A DNA stretch of 64,000 nucleotides, from assembly GCA_009773645.1 (NCBI GenBank), contig WSYB01000012.1:38147-102146 (forward strand). Reading direction: 5' to 3'. Below are positions 51,033 to 59,207 of the stretch, piece by piece (positions within the stretch are counted from its first letter, which is position 1; each line of letters begins with the position of its first letter). The position numbers were made by a program, and so were the translations under genes. The notes under the pieces were generated by a model. It was not told where the DNA came from. It worked only from the letters and a program-made list of their open reading frames with translations, and ran no database searches. The stretch is from Geobacteraceae bacterium. Its GTDB lineage: Bacteria > Desulfobacterota > Desulfuromonadia > Geobacterales > Geobacteraceae.

Positions 51033-54000
51033 TTACATCTCTGCTTCGACCTTTCTCTTTTCAAACCAACTGTACACCGATGGAATAATCAACAACGTAA
51101 GCAGGGTTGAAGTTACCAATCCACCCACAACAACTGTTGCAAGCGGTTTTTGTATTTCAGAACCCGCCCCGCTGGCAAGCAGCATCGGCATCAAACTGAA
51201 AATTGCGATTGATGCGGTCATCAACACCGGGCGCAATCTGTCAAGACTTCCCTTCCTGATTGCTTCCTGCAAGTCAAGACCTTCTTCGCGCAGTTGCGAG
51301 ATGCGCGATACCAGGACAAGCCCGTTCAAGACGGCAACGCCAAACAGGACGACAAACCCCACTGACGCCGGAACGGACAGATATTGCCCGGAGATGAAGA
51401 GCGCAAATACCCCGCCAATCAAGGCAAACGGCAGATTGGAAATGACCAGCAGCGCAAGACGGATCGATCTGAAGGTGACGTACAGGAGCAGCAGTATCAA
51501 GCCGATGGCAACAGGTCCGATTATCATCAGTTTGTTCATCGCCCGCTGCTGGTTTTCGAACTGTCCGCCCCAGGTGAGATAATAACCGGCCGGCAGCTTG
51601 ACCTGCTCTTTGATCTTCTGCTTGGCCTCGGCGACAAAACCGCCGATATCCCGACCGGTGATATTCATCTCGATGCCGATTCTTCTGTTTCCGTCCTGGC
51701 GGCTGATCTGCGCCGGTCCTTCGATCATTTTCACATCAGCCAGCTGTTCGAGAGGTACATTGATCCCGGTTTTAGTGGTGATCATCAGATTTTTGATCGC
51801 TTCCAGGGAATTCCTTTTTTCTTCCGGGAGGCGCACCGTAATGTCGAAACTGCGGTTCTCTTCATAAAACTTGGAAGCAGATTTTCCCGCAACGGCAATT
51901 TCAATGACCTTCTGCACATCACTGATATTCAGGCCATAGCGCGCAATCTTCGACCGGTCAATATTTACGGTCAGGTAAGGCTGCCCTGAAACCTTTTCCG
52001 CAGCCAGATCGGTTCCCCCGCGAACAGTGGAGAGGACTCGCGCAATCTCAGCCGATTTTTCACTGAGCACATTGATATCTTCACCAAACAGCTTGAGAAT
52101 CAGCTGGGCACGGGTTCCGGCTACCAGTTCATCAATGCGGCACTGGATCGGCTGGCTGAAACCAACTTGAATTCCCGCCACCGACTCCAGAGCCTTACGC
52201 ATCTCGTTGGTAACTTCTTCTTTGGTGATATCCCTTTTCCATTCGCTCTTCGGTTTGAAGACCCCCACATAACCGGTTTTATCCGTGCCCCTGGTGTCCA
52301 TAGCAACACCGGTCTGCCCGGTCCGGCCCACGATGGTATCCAATTCTTGAAACTGCTTCAGCTTTGCCGCGGCCAGCTGGTTTACTTCCATCGCCTTGGC
52401 CAGCGAAACGCCTGGGAGCAGGGAAACGTCCATGTCAAACGACCCTTCATCCATAACCGGGATGAATTCCGTCCCCAGCCGGGTTACCAGGAATAGTGAA
52501 ACAACCAGGAGAATTGCGGCAACGCTTAACACCACGCGCTTTGTGTTCATGGCATAATTGAGCAGCGGCAGATAGAGCCTGGTTGCATGCTTCATGATGA
52601 AGCTCTCTTTTTCCGGGTGCGGTTTCAGGAACATGATGCAGAGCACCGGAATAACAAATATTGACAGGAACAGTGAGGCAAGCAGCGCGATTGCCACTGT
52701 TATGGCCAGCGGCCCGAACATCTTCCCTTCGATACCTTCCAGAGAAAGGATGGGGATGAAGGTGAGGGCAATGATCAGCTCGCCGAAGATGCTCGGCTTT
52801 CTGACCTCCATGACCGCTTTCAGCACAGTCAGTAGCTTGGGATGTTTTCCCCCCTCTTCGCTCAAATGGCGCTGGACGTTTTCCACCTGAATAATGGTTG
52901 TGTCGATAATCATGCCGATGGAGATGGCCAGGCCACCAAGGGACATCAGGTTGGCAGTGATCCCGGCGAGCTTCATAACGATGAAGGTGGCCAGGAGCGA
53001 CAAGGGGAGCGCGATGAGGACCACGACACTGCCCCGAATGCTGTTCAAGAGCAGGTACAGTACTATCAGGACGAGGATGGAGCCCTCGATCAGCGCCTTG
53101 TTGACCGTGCCCACACTCGCCTTGACAATATCGCTACGATCATAATATGGAACGAGCTTGATCCCTTCGGGGAGCACGTTGTTTTCATTCATTTCCTTGA
53201 CTTTTGCCGCCACCCGGCGCACCACGTCACGGCTGTTCTCGCCCCGTAGCATCATGACAATGCCGCCGACACATTCGTCCTTGCCGTCCTTCATGGCCGC
53301 GCCCATCCGGACCGCCTCGCCGACCTTCACCTGAGCGACGTCGCGAACATAGGTCGGCGTGCCGCCTGCGGATTTCAGGACGATATTTTCAATGTCGCTG
53401 ACATCCTTGATCAGACCAACCCCGCGCACGATGTATTGATCTGTACCCCGTTCGAGGAGGTTGCCGCCGACGTTTTCATTGTTGCTGCCGATGGCGGTAT
53501 AGACGTCATCCACGGTTACGGCGTATTTCACCAGCTTCTCCGGCGAGACAAGTACCTGGTACTGCTTGAAATACCCGCCGAAGGAGTTGATCTCGTTGAC
53601 CCCGGCAACACTTTTCATCTGCGGCGTGACAATCCACTCCTGTATGGTTCTCAGGTTGGTCAGGTAGGCAATCTTCTGCTGCGGATCGTCCGGCATCTTT
53701 CCTTCAAGCGTATACTGGTAGATCTCGCCCATGGCTGTGCCGATGGGCCCCATGGCGACCTCAACCCCCCTGGGAACCTTCTCCCGCGCCTCCGCCAGTC
53801 GCTCGAACACCAGCTGCCGGGCAAAATAGATATCCACATTGTCCTTGAAGACGATGGTGACGATCGACAGGCCGAACTTTGTCACCGAACGCATCTGTTC
53901 GATGTCCGGCAGTCCGCGCATGGACATTTCAATCGGATAGGTTACGTTCCTCTCGATCTCTATTGCCGACAGACCATCGGCATGACTTACCACTTCTACT

Positions 54001-54137
54001 TGAATGTTCGTTACATCCGGAAAAGCATCAATCGGTAGTTTCAGATATGAGTACAATCCGAATGCAATAATCAGCAGCGCCAGAAATAGGACCATCCCTT
54101 TCTGCCGCAACGTATATGCAATCAATTTTTCTAGCAT
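51033..54137 (-). CDS. Heavy-metal efflux RND pump, inner-membrane component (CusA/CzcA family)
   Basis: A 1034-residue transporter with twelve predicted helices and two large periplasmic loops. It starts LEKLIAYTLRQKGMVLFLAL and has the FPDVTNIQVEV and GIKLVPYYDRSDIV motifs of the family. In helix IV the sequence LGGLAISIGMIIDTTIIQVE has one Asp and one Glu; the double-Asp pattern (DFG...D) typical of zinc/cobalt/cadmium pumps is absent, so it is nearer the CusA-type monovalent (copper/silver) class or another subgroup. It exports ions with the adaptor and TolC-like protein from upstream genes. Direction: metal from periplasm or cytoplasm to outside, driven by protons. Confidence 0.93.
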   Translation of the reverse strand: MLEKLIAYTLRQKGMVLFLALLIIAFGLYSYLKLPIDAFPDVTNIQVEVVSHADGLSAIEIERNVTYPIEMSMRGLPDIEQMRSVTKFGLSIVTIVFKDNVDIYFARQLVFERLAEAREKVPRGVEVAMGPIGTAMGEIYQYTLEGKMPDDPQQKIAYLTNLRTIQEWIVTPQMKSVAGVNEINSFGGYFKQYQVLVSPEKLVKYAVTVDDVYTAIGSNNENVGGNLLERGTDQYIVRGVGLIKDVSDIENIVLKSAGGTPTYVRDVAQVKVGEAVRMGAAMKDGKDECVGGIVMMLRGENSRDVVRRVAAKVKEMNENNVLPEGIKLVPYYDRSDIVKASVGTVNKALIEGSILVLIVLYLLLNSIRGSVVVLIALPLSLLATFIVMKLAGITANLMSLGGLAISIGMIIDTTIIQVENVQRHLSEEGGKHPKLLTVLKAVMEVRKPSIFGELIIALTFIPILSLEGIEGKMFGPLAITVAIALLASLFLSIFVIPVLCIMFLKPHPEKESFIMKHATRLYLPLLNYAMNTKRVVLSVAAILLVVSLFLVTRLGTEFIPVMDEGSFDMDVSLLPGVSLAKAMEVNQLAAAKLKQFQELDTIVGRTGQTGVAMDTRGTDKTGYVGVFKPKSEWKRDITKEEVTNEMRKALESVAGIQVGFSQPIQCRIDELVAGTRAQLILKLFGEDINVLSEKSAEIARVLSTVRGGTDLAAEKVSGQPYLTVNIDRSKIARYGLNISDVQKVIEIAVAGKSASKFYEENRSFDITVRLPEEKRNSLEAIKNLMITTKTGINVPLEQLADVKMIEGPAQISRQDGNRRIGIEMNITGRDIGGFVAEAKQKIKEQVKLPAGYYLTWGGQFENQQRAMNKLMIIGPVAIGLILLLLYVTFRSIRLALLVISNLPFALIGGVFALFISGQYLSVPASVGFVVLFGVAVLNGLVLVSRISQLREEGLDLQEAIRKGSLDRLRPVLMTASIAIFSLMPMLLASGAGSEIQKPLATVVVGGLVTSTLLTLLIIPSVYSWFEKRKVEAEM

Positions 54138-54156
54138 CGGTGTTTTCTCCCCCTAG

Positions 54157-54209
54157 GTAGGGGCGGCGCTTGCTCCGCCCAATCGGGGCGCGGCAAGCAG
54201 CACCCCTAC
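54157..54209. repeat. GTAGGGGC palindromic repeat, copy 5
   Basis: Ends GTAGGGGC and ACCCCTAC, with inner GGGGCGGCGCTTGC... and ...GCAAGC arms forming an imperfect cruciform, in the short gap between cusA and the adaptor gene. One base differs from the consensus right end. Confidence 0.75.
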
Positions 54210-54212
54210 AGA

Positions 54213-55490
54213 TCATTTTCCGTGGCCATGTTCGTCAGTCATTTCGCCCTTCTTCACTTCCGACTTGAGAATGAACGATCCCTTGACCGCGTAATTTTCT
54301 CCCTCTTTCAGTCCGGAAACGATCTCGACCATGCCACCTGCCGTCCGACCTGCCTGAACCTGCCGCGCCGCAAACTCAGCTTCATTTTCCGCGACGAAGA
54401 CCACCTTTTTCCCGTCCAGATCCTGTATGGCATCTTCGGGAACCGCCAGCACCGGAGGCGCATCAGCTGCCAGCGCCAGTTCGACCGTGGCGAACATCTC
54501 CGGCTTCAGCTTCCGTCCAGGATTGGAAACTTCGATCCGCGCCTTGACCGTACGGGTGGCTTCATCAACCAGGTCGGCAATGTAGGCGATGCGGCCTTTC
54601 AGCTTCAGATCGGGAAAGGCCCCGACAATAACCGACGCCGCCTGCCCCCTGCGCACCTTGGCCAGATCCTTTTCGTTGATGTCTACCAATATCCAGACAG
54701 AGGAAAGATCGGCTATGGTGTAGAGGCTTTTGGATGGGTCAGAGAGTTCGCCGACGATGGCGTGCTTTTCGGTGATGATGCCGCTAATGGGTGAACGAAC
54801 CGGCAGGAGCGGCTTCTTGTGGTCGTCACCCTTCAGGTCGGAGATCGAGACTCCGTAGAGCGACAATCGCTCTTCATCGGTGTGCAGTTCAGTCTGGGCA
54901 GTCTTGTAATCGGTCTCGGCCTGGAGAATATCCTTGCGGGCCGCTATCTTCTTATCAACAAGGTTCTTAATCCGATCCATATTGGCCTGGGCCAGGGTAA
55001 GCTTGGTCTTTGACTGGTGATAGCGGTTAAGCGCTTCGCCAAGCTCTACGCTGTCAATGGTCACCAGAGCTTGGCCGGCGGCAACACTGTCCCCAAGAGA
55101 AGCTTTGACACTCACAACCTTGCCGCTGATGCGGGGCGAAACATGGGCGATCTTGTCGGCATTGGCCTCAACCTTGCCGGTAGCGCTAATCACGCCGGCC
55201 AGACGCTGTTTTTTGGCCGGTGCGACAACTACGCCGTTCTGCTTTTGCATCTCGGCGGTCATTTTAACGCTACCCGCTTCGCCATGCTCGTCGTGGCCTT
55301 CATGACCTTCCTTTTCGCCCTTATGTTCCTTGCCTTCTTCATGTCCGCCACCCTTTTCATCCTTGTGGCCGTCTTCATTATGTTCCGCATGCTCCACCCC
55401 GCCGCTTTTGGTCTGGGTCGTGCGGTAGTACAGGCCACCACCAATGGCTACGGCCAGGATAAGACCGACAACTAATGCTTTCTTGTTCAC
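54213..55490 (-). CDS. RND efflux periplasmic adaptor subunit (CusB/CzcB) with His-rich N-terminus
   Basis: A 425-residue membrane-fusion protein: N-terminal anchor (LVVGLILAVAIGGGLYYR), then a strikingly His/Glu/Lys-rich stretch of about 45 residues (EHAEHNEDGHKDEK, GHEGHDEHGEAG), a barrel-sandwich hybrid with lipoyl-type halves (GKVEANADKIAHVSPRISGK), a helical hairpin and beta-barrel domain (SSVWILVDINEKDLAKVRRG). The His-rich part likely binds metal ions. ATG 55490 overlaps the tolC-like gene by four bases. It bridges the inner-membrane pump with the outer-membrane channel. Confidence 0.92.
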   Translation of the reverse strand: MNKKALVVGLILAVAIGGGLYYRTTQTKSGGVEHAEHNEDGHKDEKGGGHEEGKEHKGEKEGHEGHDEHGEAGSVKMTAEMQKQNGVVVAPAKKQRLAGVISATGKVEANADKIAHVSPRISGKVVSVKASLGDSVAAGQALVTIDSVELGEALNRYHQSKTKLTLAQANMDRIKNLVDKKIAARKDILQAETDYKTAQTELHTDEERLSLYGVSISDLKGDDHKKPLLPVRSPISGIITEKHAIVGELSDPSKSLYTIADLSSVWILVDINEKDLAKVRRGQAASVIVGAFPDLKLKGRIAYIADLVDEATRTVKARIEVSNPGRKLKPEMFATVELALAADAPPVLAVPEDAIQDLDGKKVVFVAENEAEFAARQVQAGRTAGGMVEIVSGLKEGENYAVKGSFILKSEVKKGEMTDEHGHGK

Positions 55491-56782
55491 TTCTCACCTC
55501 CGGTAAGTTCTGATGCAGTAACTGATTCGAGTTTTACGAGGGCCGACTGACGGTCGTGGAGTGCGGTCAGATAGCCGTCGCTAACCTCGAAGAATTTCTT
55601 CTGTTCCTCAATAACCGTGAGAATCCCCACCTCGCCGAGGCGATAAGCCTCCTGCACCAGTTTCAGGTTTTCCTCCAGTTGAGGAATAATATTCTTCGCA
55701 TAGATCGACAGAGATTTCTCCGCCGTGGTCACGCGGGCATAGGCCGCCTCAACCTGCCGTTCTGCAGTCAGTCTCGCAAAAGCATAACGGCTTTCGGCGC
55801 TCCCCTTCCTCGCCTGCGCCTCCCTGATCCCGGCCTGATTTCTATCGAAGAGTGGAATGGGGATGGAAAGTTTCAGGCCGATGAGGTTATCCCGATCCTT
55901 TGCTTCGCCTCCTGCGACGTCGATTGCGGTATTCTCACGCTGATAGCCGAGCCCCGCCGTGATGTTTGGAATACGTTCCGCTTGCGCAAGGGCAATTTCG
56001 GCGTCGTTTTTCGCCTTTTCGGCTTCCAGCGCCCTGATGTCGGGGCGCTTTGCCAAAGCCAGACCTTTCAGGTCCCCAAGGGTTTTCGTGAAAGGCTTTC
56101 CATCCAGGGAACCGCTGAAGTTTACCGCTTCAGCCGTGGGAAGCCCCATGAGGGCGAGAAGTCTCGCCCTGGCAGGATAGAGCTCCCGCTCCGCCTCAAT
56201 CTTCCGCCCCTCGCTCCTCGCCACCTCCACCCACGCCAGGTTCACCTCCAGTTCCGGGATGTCCCCCGCCTCCAGCCGCTGTTTCGCCACCTCCAGGAGC
56301 TGGTTGTTGAGGGCTATGGAGCGCTCCGCCAACTCCACCCGTTTTTCCGCCAGCAGCAGATCGTAAAAGGTGGTCTTGACCTCTTCCTTGATGAGCCGTC
56401 CGGAGTTATCAACCTGCCGGTCGAAACTCTCGATTTCTTTCTCGGCCACCCGGAGGCGCTTCACCCTCTTCCCCATGGTCAGGAACTCCTGGGAAATGCC
56501 GATTGAGATACTGTTTTCCGAGGGGCTGCCGGAGAGTTCCCCGGTTGTCCCGTCCATCTCCAGGACGGGGTTGGGGTAAAGACCGGCCTTGATTTTGCCG
56601 GCCTCCCGCACTCCCTTCTCTTCCCGGAGCGCCTTCAACTCGCCGTTGTTCTGCAGGGAAAATTCCACGGCCTGCCGAAGCGTAAAGTTCTTTTCCTCGG
56701 CCAATGCCGAAGACTCGCCGTATAAACTGTTAACGGCCAGGAACAGAAAGAGTGCTCCCATTACAGATACTGTTCGTACCAA
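55487..56782 (-). CDS. TolC/CzcC-family outer-membrane efflux protein
   Basis: A 431-residue outer-membrane channel of the tripartite pump. After the signal peptide (GALFLFLAVNSLYG) come the two OEP repeats, with FTLRQAVEFSLQNNGELKAL at the start of the first and AEKAKNDAEIALAQAERIPN opening the second, and several long coiled-coil helices. The protein forms a trimer with the adaptor. It is the first gene of the three-gene block (tolC-like, cusB-like, cusA-like); coupling to cusB-like by an ATGA overlap. About 130 bases upstream is the second Cys-rich protein gene. Confidence 0.9.
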   Translation of the reverse strand: MVRTVSVMGALFLFLAVNSLYGESSALAEEKNFTLRQAVEFSLQNNGELKALREEKGVREAGKIKAGLYPNPVLEMDGTTGELSGSPSENSISIGISQEFLTMGKRVKRLRVAEKEIESFDRQVDNSGRLIKEEVKTTFYDLLLAEKRVELAERSIALNNQLLEVAKQRLEAGDIPELEVNLAWVEVARSEGRKIEAERELYPARARLLALMGLPTAEAVNFSGSLDGKPFTKTLGDLKGLALAKRPDIRALEAEKAKNDAEIALAQAERIPNITAGLGYQRENTAIDVAGGEAKDRDNLIGLKLSIPIPLFDRNQAGIREAQARKGSAESRYAFARLTAERQVEAAYARVTTAEKSLSIYAKNIIPQLEENLKLVQEAYRLGEVGILTVIEEQKKFFEVSDGYLTALHDRQSALVKLESVTASELTGGEK

Positions 56783-56913
56783 GACAATTACCTCCTTGTC
56801 AGTTATTCACTTGTGATGGATCTATGATTAGTCGGATAGCTGAAATAGAAGGTGATAGCGCCTAAGACGCACATATCCCTTCAGGCTTCAGGATGAAGCA
56901 CTCTCTTCAGCTG

Positions 56914-57279
56914 TTAGACGAGGATATGCGGGGGTATGAATTTGGGCAGGTATACTTCGGGTAAGGCTTTGAACGGCTCTGGAAATACAAGGGGTGCAAT
57001 TTGTCGTGAACAAACGACCTGGACCGGCTGCGCCGTCAGCGGCGCATGGCAGGGGCAATGGCAGGAGGAATCGCAATGGTCGGGTACGGAGTGCTCATCA
57101 ACGGGGCAGGAAGGGCACTGTTTTTCAATTGCGCTGTAAGTACCCGGTGCCATGTCGTAAGTTGTATCGCAGGATGGATCTGCAGCGTGCGCGCTCCGGC
57201 AGAATCCGGTCACGGACATGCTGATGATAACCATCAGCAGGATTAACGCGCAAAATTTTCGCAATACTGGATGTTTCAT
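56914..57279 (-). CDS. Secreted Cys/His-rich protein 2 (paralogue of 47997-48356)
   Basis: A 121-residue exported protein: signal peptide (ALILLMVIISMSVTGFCRSA), then a cysteine- and histidine-rich segment with CPSCPVDEHSVPDHCDSSC, then HCPCHAPL, and a tail LPEVYLPKFIPPHI. The first paralogue shares C-D-S-x-C-x-C-x-C and the VYxPxFxPP end. It sits at the head of the tolC-like/cusB-like/cusA-like genes, in the same direction, so it is probably co-regulated with the pump. Suggested role: periplasmic metal capture or delivery; not tested. Start chosen at ATG 57279. Confidence 0.68.
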   Translation of the reverse strand: MKHPVLRKFCALILLMVIISMSVTGFCRSAHAADPSCDTTYDMAPGTYSAIEKQCPSCPVDEHSVPDHCDSSCHCPCHAPLTAQPVQVVCSRQIAPLVFPEPFKALPEVYLPKFIPPHILV

Positions 57280-57390
57280 TTAACCGGTCGATCCATAATG
57301 AATGAATGATGTCCATCGATAATACCTTGTCAGCCAAAGGCATGTCAAACCAATAATAATAATAAAAAATTTATGCGATTGCTTCCAGTC

Positions 57391-58023
57391 TCAATTGAAT
57401 TTGTAAGCCAGCAGCACCCCATCGCGGAGAGGAATAATCGAGGAGAAGAAGTCATCGTGGCTGAACATGAACTCGTTGAACTGCCTGATCCCCTCGGTCT
57501 CTCTGTCCTGCGTTCCTTCTTCGGCAACCTTTCCGTGCCAGAGAGCGTTATCGGCGATCACGAGGGCATTCGGGGCAAGCCTCGGCCACATCACCCTGAT
57601 TGCTTCCGGATACTGGTACTTGTCGATGTCGATGAAGAGAAGATCGATATCATTGTACTCCCTGCCGATCTGAAGGGCATCCCCTACCCGGAACTCGCCC
57701 CGGCCGGAAAACCCGGATTCTGTAAAAACCTGACGCGCATAAGCGACATTCTTCTCCGAATAATCGGTCAGCACCACCTTGCCCCGAACACTCAACGCCC
57801 GGGCGAACCAGTAAGCGGAGTAACCGAAGCCGGAACCGAGTTCGACGACGAGAGCCGGTTGTCTCAGGCGCGTGAGGAGGTAAAGAAATCTCCCCACCAG
57901 GCGGCCGACAATGGGAAGGCCGCTTTCCTCCGCTTTCTCCTCCATGGCTGCGAGGTGTGGATCATCTTCGGGGATCATGTGCATAAGATACGATTCAATG
58001 CGAGAGTCGGTAATGGGTATCAT
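57391..58023 (-). CDS. SAM-dependent O-methyltransferase (catechol-type family)
   Basis: A 210-residue methyltransferase with motif I VELGSGFGYSAYWFARAL, TDYSEKNVAYARQ, and FIDIDKYQYPEAI with metal-binding acidic residues, followed by VIADNALWHGKV. These are features of class I Mg-dependent O-methyltransferases acting on phenolic hydroxyls. The start is ATG 58023. It is read in the same direction as mog, 127 bases downstream, so it may be the last gene of the molybdenum-cofactor operon or a separate unit. Its substrate is not known. Confidence 0.82.
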   Translation of the reverse strand: MIPITDSRIESYLMHMIPEDDPHLAAMEEKAEESGLPIVGRLVGRFLYLLTRLRQPALVVELGSGFGYSAYWFARALSVRGKVVLTDYSEKNVAYARQVFTESGFSGRGEFRVGDALQIGREYNDIDLLFIDIDKYQYPEAIRVMWPRLAPNALVIADNALWHGKVAEEGTQDRETEGIRQFNEFMFSHDDFFSSIIPLRDGVLLAYKFN

Positions 58024-58150
58024 CGCGTAACCTCGTCCATATGTATTGATTGGCTACAAGTATATCATACCCATAATCCTTCGTCAGCCGTCCACCCGCC
58101 GATCAGATCAGACGGCCATGTTTTGCGACGGTCGCCGGCTCTTCAACGTT

Positions 58151-58666
58151 TCAACTATCCACCGCCTTTTGAGAATCGGAAACGGGAACGCAATCGCTTT
58201 CATCACCTCTGATCTTTTCGATGGCATGGGGAACCGCACCCCAGACCGCCTCCAGGTTTTCCACCGCCCCCTTCGGGCTCCCCGGAAGGTTGATGATGAG
58301 AGTCCTACCCCGGATCCCCGCAACGGCACGGGAGATCATGGCATGGGGGGTCTTCGCGAGGCTTTTGGCCCGCATCACCTCACCGAAGCCGGGAATCACC
58401 CGATCAAGGACCCGCAGGGTCGCATCCGGCGTCACGTCCCGCGGAGAGACGCCGGTGCCGCCGGTGGTGATGATCAGGTCAAAGTCGCCGCTGTCTGCCC
58501 ACTCCAACAGCTTTGCCGCAATCCTCTCCTCGTCATCGGGGATGAGCTCCCGGTGCGCAGTGCTCATCCCCCGCTCTGCCAGCCATCGTTCCAGAGCCGG
58601 TCCGCTTGCATCCGCCCGTTCGCCGCGGGACCCCTTGTCGCTCAAAGTTAATATTGCCGCTTTCAT
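58151..58666 (-). CDS. mog: Molybdopterin adenylyltransferase, MogA/MoaB family
   Basis: Adenylates molybdopterin before metal insertion. The 171-residue protein begins KAAILTLSDKGSRGERADAS and has the ITTGGTGVSPRDVTPDAT motif with the substrate-binding TGGTG, and INLPGSPKGAVENLEAVW near the C-terminus. It shares folds with MoeA's middle domain. It follows moaC by 60 bases in the same direction, completing a moeA-moaC-mog series under the same leader RNA. The MoaB-type hexamer cannot be told apart from MogA by sequence here. Confidence 0.9.
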   Translation of the reverse strand: MKAAILTLSDKGSRGERADASGPALERWLAERGMSTAHRELIPDDEERIAAKLLEWADSGDFDLIITTGGTGVSPRDVTPDATLRVLDRVIPGFGEVMRAKSLAKTPHAMISRAVAGIRGRTLIINLPGSPKGAVENLEAVWGAVPHAIEKIRGDESDCVPVSDSQKAVDS

Positions 58667-58726
58667 AAAAATAATCTCCTCAACGTCCTTAAAATCGGTT
58701 TTCTTCTTGTGGCAGTTGGTTTTGAT

Positions 58727-59203
58727 TCAGGTTTCCCGCCGGTAAACGCCGCTCTTGCCGCCTTCCTTGTACAGGAGCGCCACCTCGCCGATGGTAATCC
58801 CCTTGTCGGTCCCCTTGCACATGTCATAGACCGTGAGGGCTGCCACCGAAGCGGCCACCATGGCCTCCATCTCCACGCCGGTCCGCTCGAAGGCCCTGAC
58901 CGTCGCCTCTATCCGCACCGTCCCGGATGCAGGATCGGCAGAGAAATCGACTGATGCGTGGTGGATGGCAAGGGGATGAGACAACGGGATAAGCTCCGGA
59001 GTCTTCTTGGCAGCAGCGATCCCTGCCAGGCGGGCCACGGCAAAGACGTCCCCCTTGGTGATCCTCCCCTCCACGATCGCGGCAAGAGTCTCGGGCTTGA
59101 GAAACACCGTGGCGATTGCCACGGCCGTCCGCATGGTCGGATTCTTGCCGCTCACATCGACCATCACCGCCCTTCCCTGCTCATCAAAGTGGTTGAATGA
59201 CAT
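58727..59203 (-). CDS. moaC: Cyclic pyranopterin monophosphate synthase accessory protein
   Basis: Acts with MoaA (not in the window) on GTP to make cyclic pyranopterin monophosphate, the first step of molybdopterin synthesis. The 158 residues include the segments MVDVSGKNPTMRTAVA, KGDVFAVARLAGIAAAKKTP, IPLSHPLAIHHASVDF and VAASVAALTVYDMCKGTDKG, typical of MoaC. ATG 59203 is preceded by GGAGGAGGGG. Four bases separate it from the moeA stop. It lies in the tup/moe/moa operon. Confidence 0.94.
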   Translation of the reverse strand: MSFNHFDEQGRAVMVDVSGKNPTMRTAVAIATVFLKPETLAAIVEGRITKGDVFAVARLAGIAAAKKTPELIPLSHPLAIHHASVDFSADPASGTVRIEATVRAFERTGVEMEAMVAASVAALTVYDMCKGTDKGITIGEVALLYKEGGKSGVYRRET

Positions 59204-59207
59204 GGTG

